Assembly (NCBI GenBank): GCA_017545535.1
Contig: JAFWMS010000024.1
Location: 1 to 64,000, forward strand
DNA length: 64,000 nt
Direction of reading: 5' to 3'
From: Clostridia bacterium
Lineage (GTDB): Bacteria > Bacillota > Clostridia > Christensenellales > CAG-138
Shown here: one piece after another, positions 25,239 to 33,097 of the stretch
How positions within the stretch are numbered: position 1 is the stretch's first letter
How the letters are laid out: each line of letters begins with the position of its first letter
Translations under genes and position numbers: made by a program
The notes under the pieces: model-generated
Databases searched by the model: none
Seen by the model: only the letters and a program-made list of their open reading frames with translations
Told to the model about the DNA's origin: nothing

Positions 25239-25751
25239 TTGAAGATAAGAAAGAGAAAACTCAGCAAACAGAACCTGACACTCGCCATATATTACTGGGT
25301 GATGATGGTTGCTTTCCTGATGGCTATCCCTTTGTGGCTATTTCTTTTGCTTACTTCAGACACTAACGGGCTTCGCATTTCCTTTGGATTGTTTCTGATT
25401 GGAACCATCTGGGCTTTATTTTACCTCTGGTACAAAAGGGAAATGTTTTTAGGCATTGTGGAAATTCAGGAAAATGGGATCGTAGACAAGTGTTTCGCCA
25501 AGCGGACGGTGTTTGTGCCCTGGGAGGAGATCGAACAGGTGAAGATCGGATGGATCCACACGGGAGTCATGGGGCATCACCTGTTCCTGAACGTGATCCG
25601 AAAAGAATCCGAGACCTTTCATAGGCCCAAGGCGGATATCGCCAACGGATTCGACTATCATATCGCTCTGGACGAACAGAGCGTCGAGCTTTTGAAGGAG
25701 TACCTGCCTCAACGGTTGAAGGACATGCTGGGACCGCATGCGTTTGATTAA
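25239..25751 (+). CDS. Small membrane protein with YcxB/PH-like C-terminal domain
   Basis: The 170-residue protein starts at TTG 25239 after AAAAGGA; the only internal ATGs fall inside the first membrane segment, so TTG is the likely start. Two membrane segments (about 17-40 and 48-65) are followed by a beta-rich domain with VFVPWEEIEQVKIGW, a pattern of PH-like YcxB or immunity-type proteins. The family is not firmly recognised and the function is unknown. It lies 20 bases after galK and is less GC-rich than its neighbours. Confidence 0.65.
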   Translation: MKIRKRKLSKQNLTLAIYYWVMMVAFLMAIPLWLFLLLTSDTNGLRISFGLFLIGTIWALFYLWYKREMFLGIVEIQENGIVDKCFAKRTVFVPWEEIEQVKIGWIHTGVMGHHLFLNVIRKESETFHRPKADIANGFDYHIALDEQSVELLKEYLPQRLKDMLGPHAFD

Positions 25752-25796
25752 CGGGCAAGCCATTCTAACTATAACTATAATGTGGAGGTATTGAAC

Positions 25797-26714
25797 ATGA
25801 ACAAACCCATTCTCGTCATCATGGCAGCTGGCATGGGCAGCCGGTACGGCGGCTTGAAGCAGATGGACCCGGTGGACAAAGAGGGCCACGTGATCATGGA
25901 CTTCTCCCTGTTCGACGCCAAGCGGGCCGGGTTCGAGAAGGCCGTGTGCATCATCAAGCGGGAGATGGCCGAGGACTTCGAGGAGGTCATCGGCAGCCGG
26001 GTGCGGCCCTTCCTGGAGCTGGAGTACGCCTTCCAGAACATGAACGCTCTCCCGGCGGGATATGCTGTCCCCGAGGGACGGGTGAAACCCTGGGGCACCA
26101 CTCACGCCGTCCTGGCTGCCAAGGAGCTCATCGGCGACGCCCCCTTTGCCGTCATCAACGCCGACGACTTCTATGGACGGGAAGCCTATAAGACCATCTA
26201 CGACTATCTGAAGGAGCCCCACGGGAAGGGCGAATACGCCATGGTGGGGTATCTGCTCAAGAACACCGTCACCGACAACGGCCACGTGGCCCGGGGCGTG
26301 TGCGTGGTGGATGAGAACGACAATCTGACCTCCATCGCGGAGCGCCTGCGCATCGAGAAGCGGGACGGCGGCATCGCCTTCACCGAGGACGAGGGCAAGA
26401 CCTACACCGCCCTCGATCCGGACGACACCGTGTCCATGAACTTCTGGGGCTACATGCCTGATTTCCTGGAGGAGGCCGAAAAGCGCTTCCCCGCCTTCCT
26501 GGACGAGAACCTGCCCAAGAACCCCCTGAAGTGCGAATATCTGGTGCCCCGCCTCACCAACGATCTGATCCTGGAAGGCCAGGCCAGCGTGAAGGTGCTC
26601 CATTGCGGCGCCAAGTGGCACGGTGTCACCTATAAGCAGGATATGCCCGCCCTGCAGCAGTCCATCCGGGAGATGAAGGCCGCGGGCCTCTACCCGGACG
26701 AGCTCTGGAAATAA
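25797..26714 (+). CDS. Sugar-phosphate nucleotidyltransferase-like protein
   Basis: The 305-residue protein starts with the NTP-transferase signature MAAGMGSRYGGLKQMDPV (G-x-G-x-R with pyrophosphate-binding Lys). It also has WGTTHAVLAAK and VINADDFYG, the metal-binding Asp segment. It should join a sugar-1-phosphate to an NTP. ATG 25797 is preferred over GTG 25782 because GGAGG (25784-25788) becomes the ribosome site. It sits between galK and the kam genes. A role in converting galactose- or glucose-1-phosphate is possible, but the substrate is unproven. Confidence 0.82.
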   Translation: MNKPILVIMAAGMGSRYGGLKQMDPVDKEGHVIMDFSLFDAKRAGFEKAVCIIKREMAEDFEEVIGSRVRPFLELEYAFQNMNALPAGYAVPEGRVKPWGTTHAVLAAKELIGDAPFAVINADDFYGREAYKTIYDYLKEPHGKGEYAMVGYLLKNTVTDNGHVARGVCVVDENDNLTSIAERLRIEKRDGGIAFTEDEGKTYTALDPDDTVSMNFWGYMPDFLEEAEKRFPAFLDENLPKNPLKCEYLVPRLTNDLILEGQASVKVLHCGAKWHGVTYKQDMPALQQSIREMKAAGLYPDELWK

Positions 26715-26717
26715 GAT

Positions 26718-27677
26718 ATGCTCTTTGACCTCGTCGCTCCCTATACCACCATCTGTCTTGCAGGGATGTGCAAGAACGCAGGGAAGACCACCGCTCTCAA
26801 CGTCCTCATCCGGGGCGCCAGGGAGCGGGGGATCCTCCTCGGCCTTACTTCCATCGGACGGGACGGGGAGCGGGAGGATCTGGTCACCGGCACCTATAAG
26901 CCCCCCATCTACGTGACGGAGGGCACCTTATACGCCACAGCCCGGGGGCTTTTGCCAAAGTGCGACGTGACGGGGGAGATCTTGGCTCTCACCGGCATCC
27001 ACACCCCCCTGGGGGAGGTGGCGATCCTGCGGGCCCTGTCCGACGGCTTTGTGGAGCTGGCGGGCCCCTCCATGACGGAGCAGGTGGTGTCCCTGACGGA
27101 ACGGCTCAAGGCCTTCGGCGCCCAAAAGGTGCTCATCGACGGGGCCCTTTTCCGCCGGAGCCTGTGCGCCCCCCAGACGGCGGAGGGGGTCATCCTCTCC
27201 ACCGGGGCCAGCTACGGGCCGGACATGGAGAAGACGGTGGCGGACACCGCTTTCGTAGGGTCGCTCCTCAGCCTCCCGGAAGGCGGCCCTTGGCCCGATC
27301 TCCTGGGTCGTCGCTTTTATCGGGACGCCCCCTACGACGACCTGCCCGCCGCGTTAGAGGGCAGAGGGGACGAGCTCTTTGCCGCCGGGGCGTTTACCGA
27401 CGCTATAGCCGCGTCGCTCCTCAGGCGCAAGGGCATCCCGAAGACGATCCATGTGGAGGACGGCACAAGGCTCCTCCTCTCCCGGGAGAACTATGAAAAG
27501 CTTGGGGCCCGGGGCTTATCCTTCCGGGTTCGCAGCAGAAACACCCTCGTTGCCGTGACCGTGAACCCATTCTCCACCTACGGCGCGCCCTACGACGGGG
27601 AAGCGTTTTTGCGCCGGATGCAGGAGAATGTGACCGTCCCCGTGGTGAACGTACAAAAGGAGCTTCCATGGAACTGA
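26718..27677 (+). CDS. kamB: Lysine 5,6-aminomutase reactivase subunit KamB
   Basis: The 319-residue protein begins with a P-loop of the CLAGMCKNAGKTTALN type (about 13-28), as in KamB proteins of lysine fermenters, and continues with TSIGRDGERED and a C-terminal domain without known catalytic motifs. KamB works with the MutS-like KamC to release inactivated cobalamin from lysine 5,6-aminomutase (KamDE) and restore activity. It overlaps kamC by 10 bases. Identification rests on the P-loop and the neighbouring kamC and kam operon. The pair lies upstream of the riboswitch that controls kamDE. Confidence 0.85.
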   Translation: MLFDLVAPYTTICLAGMCKNAGKTTALNVLIRGARERGILLGLTSIGRDGEREDLVTGTYKPPIYVTEGTLYATARGLLPKCDVTGEILALTGIHTPLGEVAILRALSDGFVELAGPSMTEQVVSLTERLKAFGAQKVLIDGALFRRSLCAPQTAEGVILSTGASYGPDMEKTVADTAFVGSLLSLPEGGPWPDLLGRRFYRDAPYDDLPAALEGRGDELFAAGAFTDAIAASLLRRKGIPKTIHVEDGTRLLLSRENYEKLGARGLSFRVRSRNTLVAVTVNPFSTYGAPYDGEAFLRRMQENVTVPVVNVQKELPWN

Positions 27678-29122
27678 CCCTCGCCCAACAACAGGATATC
27701 GGCCTTCCCTTTGTGCTGGACCGGCTCCAGCCCCTGAGCCCTTTGGGGCGGGAGCGAAAGCGGGCCCTGCGCCCCTACGCCCGGGATGAGCTTGCGCCGC
27801 TCCAAAGAGAGCTTGAGAACCTGGGCAAGGCCGTGGCCCTGGGGGAAATGCCTGCCCTGGACCGCTTCCGCCAGGGACTCATGCAGCTGCGGGACATCCG
27901 CGCCACCGTGGCGCGCCTGAAGGAGCGGGAGCTGGACCAGGTGGAGCTCTTTGAGCTCAAGCGGTATCTGATGCTGCTGCGGGGCATGGCAGAGGATTTT
28001 GAAACCCTGCAAGAAATTGCGCGCTGGGAGGGGATCGCTCTTCGGGACGTGCCCGAAGCCCTTTCCATTTTGGACCCGGAGGGGTCCGGCAACCCCTCTT
28101 TCTCCCTGCGGGACCAGTGGTCTTGTGAATTGGCCGCTGCTCGCCGGGAGAAGCGGGAGATAGAAAAGCAGATTTCCCTTGCCGCTGGCGGCGAGCGGGA
28201 GGCCCTGCTGATCCGGCGTACCGCCGTCGTCCTACGGGAAGAAACGGCGGAGCAAAAGCTGTGCGCGGACCTTTCCAAAAGCCTTCGTCCCTATGGACCG
28301 GCCATATCCCACAGCCTGGAGGCTTTGGGCCATTTGGATCTGCTGTTGGCCAAGGCCGCCCTGGCCAAGGAGCTGGGGGGCGTCCAGCCCATCCTCACCG
28401 ACAGGGAGCTGTCCCTGGTGAATATGGTCCATCCCTCCATGGCGGACAGCTTACAGCGTCAGGGGGCCGCCTTCATGCCCCTGTCCCTTGCCCTCGGGCC
28501 CGGGGCTGCCGTGCTCACCGGGGCCAACATGGGGGGCAAGAGCGTGTGCCTCAAGACCCTGGCCCTCAACGTGTATCTCGTCCATTGCGGCCTGTTTCCT
28601 TTCGCCCGGGAGGCTCAGGTCCCCTTCTTCGATCAGCTGTGCCTGGTTTGGGGGGAAGGGGAGGACGGCCGGGAGGGCCTCTCCTCCTTCGGCGGAGAGC
28701 TTATGGCCGCGGACGCCGCCGCCCGGGCCGTGCAGACCGGCTTCTGTCTGGTCCTCTTCGATGAGTTCGCCCGGGGCACCAATCCGGCCGAGGCGGTGAA
28801 GCTCCAGCAGGGGGCCCTCGGCTACTTCGGCGCCTCTGGCTCCATCTGCCTCTTCGTTACCCACTATGCCCCTGTGGCCGCCCGGGCTGCCCGCCGGTAT
28901 CTGGTCCGGGGCATCCGGGATCTGGACGCCGCCGAAGGCCGCCGCATGATCGCCGCAGGTGCCGACATGCTCAGCGTCCTGCGCCGCTTCATGGATTATG
29001 GCGTGGAGGAGATCACCAACGCCGACGTGCCCCAAAAGGCCCTGGTTGTGGCGGAGCTGCTGGGGGTGGAGGAGGGGCTGCTCAGCGCCGTCCGCCGGGA
29101 ATATATACTTTCCGAAGATTGA
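27668..29122 (+). CDS. kamC: Lysine 5,6-aminomutase reactivase ATPase KamC (MutS-like)
   Basis: The 484-residue protein has a helical lever-like N-terminal region (about 40-240) and a C-terminal MutS-type ATPase with Walker A TGANMGGKS (284-292), Walker B LVLFDEFARGTNP and the following His switch in FVTHYAP. It lacks the DNA-mismatch domains of MutS, and its length fits KamC. With KamB it should reactivate the B12-dependent aminomutase. Its stop codon overlaps the -35 box of the next promoter. Confidence 0.9.
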   Translation: MELTLAQQQDIGLPFVLDRLQPLSPLGRERKRALRPYARDELAPLQRELENLGKAVALGEMPALDRFRQGLMQLRDIRATVARLKERELDQVELFELKRYLMLLRGMAEDFETLQEIARWEGIALRDVPEALSILDPEGSGNPSFSLRDQWSCELAAARREKREIEKQISLAAGGEREALLIRRTAVVLREETAEQKLCADLSKSLRPYGPAISHSLEALGHLDLLLAKAALAKELGGVQPILTDRELSLVNMVHPSMADSLQRQGAAFMPLSLALGPGAAVLTGANMGGKSVCLKTLALNVYLVHCGLFPFAREAQVPFFDQLCLVWGEGEDGREGLSSFGGELMAADAAARAVQTGFCLVLFDEFARGTNPAEAVKLQQGALGYFGASGSICLFVTHYAPVAARAARRYLVRGIRDLDAAEGRRMIAAGADMLSVLRRFMDYGVEEITNADVPQKALVVAELLGVEEGLLSAVRREYILSED

Positions 29123-29148
29123 CACCACAGCAACTTTTCTGATACAAT
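29119..29148 (+). promoter_or_regulatory. Promoter of the lysine fermentation operon
   Basis: TTGACA (29119-29124), an 18-base spacer and TACAAT (29143-29148). The predicted start near 29155 lies just before the riboswitch. The -35 overlaps the kamC stop codon. Confidence 0.85.
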
Positions 29149-29161
29149 GATTACAACCGAA

Positions 29162-29335
29162 TATTGTGGATAGAGGTGCGGTGCGCAGGGTACCCGGAGG
29201 CAGGAACGGGCGAAAACAGTTCCCCGGGAAAGGGGCGCAGCCGCCGAAAGAGGGGGGAGAGTTCGCCGCTTCCGCTTCTTGGGGGCCGGGCGGACAGAAC
29301 TCGGCCACTGTCGTCTGTTTGACGAAGCGCTATCG
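29162..29335 (+). ncRNA. Lysine riboswitch (L-box) aptamer
   Basis: The sequence holds the L-box landmarks in order: GATAGAGGTGCG at the 5' side (29169-29180), AAAGGGGCGCAGCCGCCGAA (around 29230), GGGGGCCGGGCGGACAGAA (29281 on), GCCACTGTC, and the closing GCGCTATC (29327-29334). GATAG 29169-29173 pairs with CTATC 29330-29334 as the base of helix P1. The class binds L-lysine. It precedes kal-kce-kdd-kamADE, all lysine catabolism genes, so a ligand-induced ON switch is expected; the overlapping terminator supports this. Confidence 0.92.
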
Positions 29336-29370
29336 ATCCGGCATTTGCCGTGTCGATAGCCTTTTTCTTT
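29329..29370 (+). terminator. Riboswitch terminator overlapping P1 (first of two)
   Basis: GCTATCGA (29329-29336) pairs with TCGATAGC (29353-29360), with an inner CGGC/GCCG stem and ATTT loop, followed by CTTTTTCTTT. The 5' arm contains CTATC, the 3' strand of aptamer P1, so lysine-bound P1 and this terminator cannot coexist. Confidence 0.88.
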
Positions 29371-29378
29371 GGACGGAG

Positions 29379-29417
29379 CGCTATGGGAAGGCCTTTCTTT
29401 CCATGGCGTTTTTCTTT
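29379..29417 (+). terminator. Second terminator in the kam leader
   Basis: A 12-bp stem (29379-29390 with 29397-29408, three G-T pairs) followed by TTTTTCTTTT. Its 5' flank repeats the end of the aptamer: GACGGAGCGCTAT at 29372 against GACGAAGCGCTAT at 29321. It may give a second decision point. Confidence 0.75.
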
Positions 29418-29494
29418 TGGAAGACCCTGCCGGGGGCTTGCCCTTCCCGGGACAGATGTATAAAAAGAATGAAAATGCATAAGGAGGTACGGGT

Positions 29495-29878
29495 ATGCAA
29501 GTGACCATTCGGGTGCGCATGAGCGCCCACGACGCCCATTACGGTGGGAACCTGGTGGACGGAGCCAAGATGCTGGAGCTGTTCGGGGACGTAGCCACGG
29601 AGCTGCTGATCCGGCGGGACGGGGATGAGGGCCTCTTCTGCGCCTATGACATGGTGGAGTTCAAGGCCCCGGTCTACGCCGGAGACTTCATCGAGGCCAC
29701 CGGCGAGATCGTCAAGGAGGGGAACACCTCCCGGAAGATGGTCTTCGAGGCCTGGAAAGTGATCACCGCCCGGCCCGACATCAACGATTCCGCCGCGGAA
29801 GTCCTTGCCGAGCCCGTCCTGGTCTGCCGGGCCAGTGGCACCTGCGTGACCCCCAAGGACAAGCAAAGGAACAACTAA
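29495..29878 (+). CDS. kal: 3-aminobutyryl-CoA ammonia-lyase
   Basis: The 127-residue hot-dog fold protein matches Kal of lysine fermenters: [28 protein letters not shown] at the N-terminus and a C-terminal [13 protein letters not shown] strand. It removes ammonia from 3-aminobutyryl-CoA to give crotonyl-CoA, which then goes to butyrate. The ribosome site AAGGAGG (29481-29487) is optimal. First gene behind the lysine riboswitch; kce follows two bases after its stop. Confidence 0.93.
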   Translation: MQVTIRVRMSAHDAHYGGNLVDGAKMLELFGDVATELLIRRDGDEGLFCAYDMVEFKAPVYAGDFIEATGEIVKEGNTSRKMVFEAWKVITARPDINDSAAEVLAEPVLVCRASGTCVTPKDKQRNN

Positions 29879-29880
29879 AG

Positions 29881-30723
29881 ATGGAAAAATTGATTATCAC
29901 CGCCGCCATCTGCGGCGCCGAGGTCACCAAGGCCCAGAACCCCGCCGTCCCCTACACCGTGGAAGAGATGGTCCGCGAGGCCCGCTCCGCCTACGACGCG
30001 GGGGCTTCCATCATCCACGTCCACGTCCGCTGGGACGACGGCACCCCCACCCAGGATCGGGGCCGCTTCAAAGTGGTCATGGACGCCATTCGTGCCGAGC
30101 TCCCCGACGTGATCATGATCCCCTCCACCGGCGGCGCCACCGGCATGAAGCCGGAGGAGCGGCTTCAGCCCACGGAGCTCTTCCCGGAGATGGCCACCCT
30201 GGACTGCGGCACCTGCAACTTCGGGGACGAGATCTTCGACAACACCATGCCTACCATGCGTGCTTTCGGGAAGCGGATGATCGAAAACCACATCAAGCCC
30301 GAGTATGAATGCTTCGAGATGGGCCATCTGGACACCATCCTGACCATGGCCCGCAAGGGGGAGGTCCCCGGCGCACCCATGCAGTTCAACTTCGTCCTGG
30401 GCGTGCCCGGCTGCTCTCCCGCCACGGTCCAGAACCTGGTGTGGCTGGCTAATTCTATCCCCGCCGGGTCCACCTGGACCGCCACGGGCGTGGGCCGCAG
30501 CGCCTTTACCCTGGCCGCCCCCGCCATCGTCATGGGCGGCAACGTCCGGGTGGGCTTCGAGGACAACCTCTACCTCTCCCGAGGCGTGAAGGCAAGGAGC
30601 AACGGCGAGCTGGTGGAGAAGGTGGTCCGTCTCTCCCGGGAGCTGGGCCGGGAGGTCGCCTCCCCCGCGGAAGCCCGGGCCATCCTGGGCCTCACCGGTG
30701 GCCACAACTGCCCCATCTGCTGA
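29881..30723 (+). CDS. kce: 3-keto-5-aminohexanoate cleavage enzyme (BKACE family)
   Basis: The 280-residue TIM-barrel protein has the Zn ligands His46 and His48 in IIHVHVR, at the positions known for Kce, and a later Glu in GFEDN (227). The catalytic Glu is probably in YECFEMGH (near 143-146). The enzyme condenses 3-keto-5-aminohexanoate with acetyl-CoA and cleaves it to acetoacetate and 3-aminobutyryl-CoA, the Kal substrate. It fits the operon order. Confidence 0.95.
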   Translation: MEKLIITAAICGAEVTKAQNPAVPYTVEEMVREARSAYDAGASIIHVHVRWDDGTPTQDRGRFKVVMDAIRAELPDVIMIPSTGGATGMKPEERLQPTELFPEMATLDCGTCNFGDEIFDNTMPTMRAFGKRMIENHIKPEYECFEMGHLDTILTMARKGEVPGAPMQFNFVLGVPGCSPATVQNLVWLANSIPAGSTWTATGVGRSAFTLAAPAIVMGGNVRVGFEDNLYLSRGVKARSNGELVEKVVRLSRELGREVASPAEARAILGLTGGHNCPIC

Positions 30724-30773
30724 ATACATACAGCATAAACTTATAAAAATACATTTATACGGAGGAAAGAATC

Positions 30774-31814
30774 ATGGCACTCAAAGGCAACAAGTACGGC
30801 ACCCATCGCGTCATCGAGCCCAAGGGCGTGCTCACCCAGGCGGCATATAAGATCGACAACAACATGGACGTTCTCTACTCCAACGAGATCATCTGCGACG
30901 TCCAGTCCCTGAACATCGACTCCGCTTCCTTCACCCAGATCGAGGAAGCCTGCGGCGGCGACGAGCAGAAGATCGGCGAAATGATCATGGGGATTGTAGC
31001 CGAGCGGGGCAAGCAGCAGAACCCGGTCACCGGCTCCGGCGGTATGTTCATCGGCACCGTGGCCTACATCGGCGAGGATCTGAAGGATCGGGATCTGAAG
31101 GTGGGCGACAAGATCGCTTCCCTGGTGTCCCTGTCCCTGACCCCCCTCAGGATTGACAAGATCCTGGCCGTCCACAAGGACATCGACCGGGTGGATATCG
31201 TGGGCAAGGCCGTGCTCTTTGAGAGCGGCATCTACGCCAAGCTCCCCAACGACATGAGCGAAGCCCTGGCCCTGGCGGCCCTCGACGTGGCGGGCGCCCC
31301 CGCCCAGGCCCGCAAGCTCCCCAAGGAGGGGGATTCCGTCCTCATCCTGGGGGCCAACGGCAAGAGCGCCGTCCTCTGCGGCTATGAGGCTATGAAGAAG
31401 GTCGGCCCCACGGGCAACGTGGTGGGCCTGGTCCGGAACCCCAAGCAGGTTCCCGCCCTCATGGAGCTGGGCGTGTACCACAAGGTGATCGTGGCCTCCG
31501 CCACGGAGCCGGTGGCGGTGCTGGAGGCGGCTCTGGCGGCCAACGGCGGCAAGGAGTATGACATCTCCATCTGCTGCGTGAACCAGCCCAACTGCGAGAT
31601 GAGCGCCATCCTGCCCGTCCGGGACGACGGCCTCGTTTACTTCTTCTCCATGGCCACCAGCTTCACCAAGGCGGCCCTGGGCGCCGAGGGCATCGGCAAG
31701 GACGTGAACATGATTATCGGCAACGGCTACACCAAGGACCACGCTGAGATCACCCTGAACGTGCTCCGGGAGAACCCGAAGCTGCGGGCCCTGTTCGACG
31801 AGAAATACGTATAA
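30774..31814 (+). CDS. kdd: L-erythro-3,5-diaminohexanoate dehydrogenase
   Basis: The 346-residue oxidoreductase has an N-terminal half with the segments GGMFIGTVAYIGEDL and DKIASLVSLSLTPLRID, and a C-terminal Rossmann nucleotide-binding region with LILGANGKSAVLCGYEA. It uses NAD+ to oxidise and deaminate 3,5-diaminohexanoate to 3-keto-5-aminohexanoate, supplying Kce. Length and context fit Kdd of Clostridia. AGGAGG precedes the ATG. Confidence 0.94.
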   Translation: MALKGNKYGTHRVIEPKGVLTQAAYKIDNNMDVLYSNEIICDVQSLNIDSASFTQIEEACGGDEQKIGEMIMGIVAERGKQQNPVTGSGGMFIGTVAYIGEDLKDRDLKVGDKIASLVSLSLTPLRIDKILAVHKDIDRVDIVGKAVLFESGIYAKLPNDMSEALALAALDVAGAPAQARKLPKEGDSVLILGANGKSAVLCGYEAMKKVGPTGNVVGLVRNPKQVPALMELGVYHKVIVASATEPVAVLEAALAANGGKEYDISICCVNQPNCEMSAILPVRDDGLVYFFSMATSFTKAALGAEGIGKDVNMIIGNGYTKDHAEITLNVLRENPKLRALFDEKYV

Positions 31815-31837
31815 AACTGCGCATAAAGGAGTCTGGT

Positions 31838-33097
31838 ATGCATTTTGAGAATTACGCCCGGAAGAACGGGCTGTTTCGGGACGTGCCGGATGAACTGTGG
31901 AACGACTGGCACTGGCAGGTCAAGAACCGGGTGGAGACCCTGGAGGACCTGAAGAAGTATGTGAATCTGACCGCGGAAGAGGAGGAGGGCGTGCGCCGGA
32001 CCCTAGGTCATCTGCGCATGGCCATCACCCCCTACTATCTGTCCCTCATCGACCTGGACGATCCCTTCGATCCCATCCGCCGACAGGCCATCCCCACGGC
32101 CCACGAGCTGGAGGCGGCCCCCTATGAGGCGGCGGACCCCCTCCACGAGGACACGGATTCCCCGGTGAAGGGCCTGACCCATCGGTACCCGGATCGGGTG
32201 CTGTTCCTGGTCACCGACCAGTGCTCCATGTACTGCCGTCACTGTACCCGTCGCCGGTTCGCCGGTCAAAAAGACTGCGCCGTGCCCATGGAGCAGATCA
32301 AGAAGTGCATCGAGTACATCCGGCAGCATGAGGAAGTCCGGGACGTGCTCCTCTCCGGCGGCGACGCCCTGATGCTGGGCGACGGCCTTCTGGAGCAGAT
32401 TATCTCCGAGATCCGCGCCATCGAGCATGTGGAGATCATTCGCATCGGCTCCCGGACCCCGGTGGTTTGCCCCCAGCGGATCACGCCGGAGCTGTGCGCC
32501 ATGCTGAAGAAGTATCACCCCATCTGGCTGAACACCCACTTCAACCACCCCAACGAGATCACCCAGGCGGCGGCGGCGGCCTGCGCCCGCCTGGCCGAAG
32601 CGGGCGTGCCCCTGGGGAACCAGAGCGTGCTGCTGGCCGGCGTGAACGACTGCGTCCACGTGATGAAGAAGCTGGTGAACGAGCTGGTGTACATCCGGGT
32701 CCGGCCCTATTACATCTACGCCTGCGACCCCTCTTTGGGCCTCAGCCACTTCCGGACCCCGGTGAGCAAGGGCATCGAGATCATGGAGGCTCTGCGGGGC
32801 CACACCAGCGGTCTGTGCGTGCCCACCTTCGTGGTGGACGCCCCGGGCGGCGGCGGCAAGACCCCGGTGATGCCCACCTATTTGATCTCCCAGAAGCCGG
32901 GGAAGATCGTCCTTCGGAACTTTGAGGGCGTCATCACCACCTACACCGAGCCCAGCCACTATGAGGAGAACTGCCACTGCCCCGTGTGCACCGGCAAGCA
33001 GAAGGTGAACAAGGTGGGCGTGGCCGGTTTGGAGCAGGGTGTGGAGCAGAAGTACATGACGCCCAAGGGCCTGTTGAGAGAGGAACGGACAAAGTAA
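31838..33097 (+). CDS. kamA: L-lysine 2,3-aminomutase (radical SAM)
   Basis: The 419-residue enzyme has the radical-SAM cluster Cys129, Cys133 and Cys136 in CSMYCRHCTRRR. PLP would bind Lys341 in DAPGGGGKTP, and Asp297 and Asp334 match the substrate-binding acids of the clostridial enzyme (offset of four). It converts L-lysine to L-beta-lysine, the first step of the pathway. The C-terminal region has CHCPVC, a zinc-binding pattern of the family. Its TAA overlaps the kamD ATG by one base. Confidence 0.97.
   Translation: MHFENYARKNGLFRDVPDELWNDWHWQVKNRVETLEDLKKYVNLTAEEEEGVRRTLGHLRMAITPYYLSLIDLDDPFDPIRRQAIPTAHELEAAPYEAADPLHEDTDSPVKGLTHRYPDRVLFLVTDQCSMYCRHCTRRRFAGQKDCAVPMEQIKKCIEYIRQHEEVRDVLLSGGDALMLGDGLLEQIISEIRAIEHVEIIRIGSRTPVVCPQRITPELCAMLKKYHPIWLNTHFNHPNEITQAAAAACARLAEAGVPLGNQSVLLAGVNDCVHVMKKLVNELVYIRVRPYYIYACDPSLGLSHFRTPVSKGIEIMEALRGHTSGLCVPTFVVDAPGGGGKTPVMPTYLISQKPGKIVLRNFEGVITTYTEPSHYEENCHCPVCTGKQKVNKVGVAGLEQGVEQKYMTPKGLLREERTK

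Noticed and set aside
24052..26714. galT or galE hidden near galK
   Set aside because: No frame in this stretch shows their signatures; the genes present are the YcxB-like protein and the nucleotidyltransferase-like protein.
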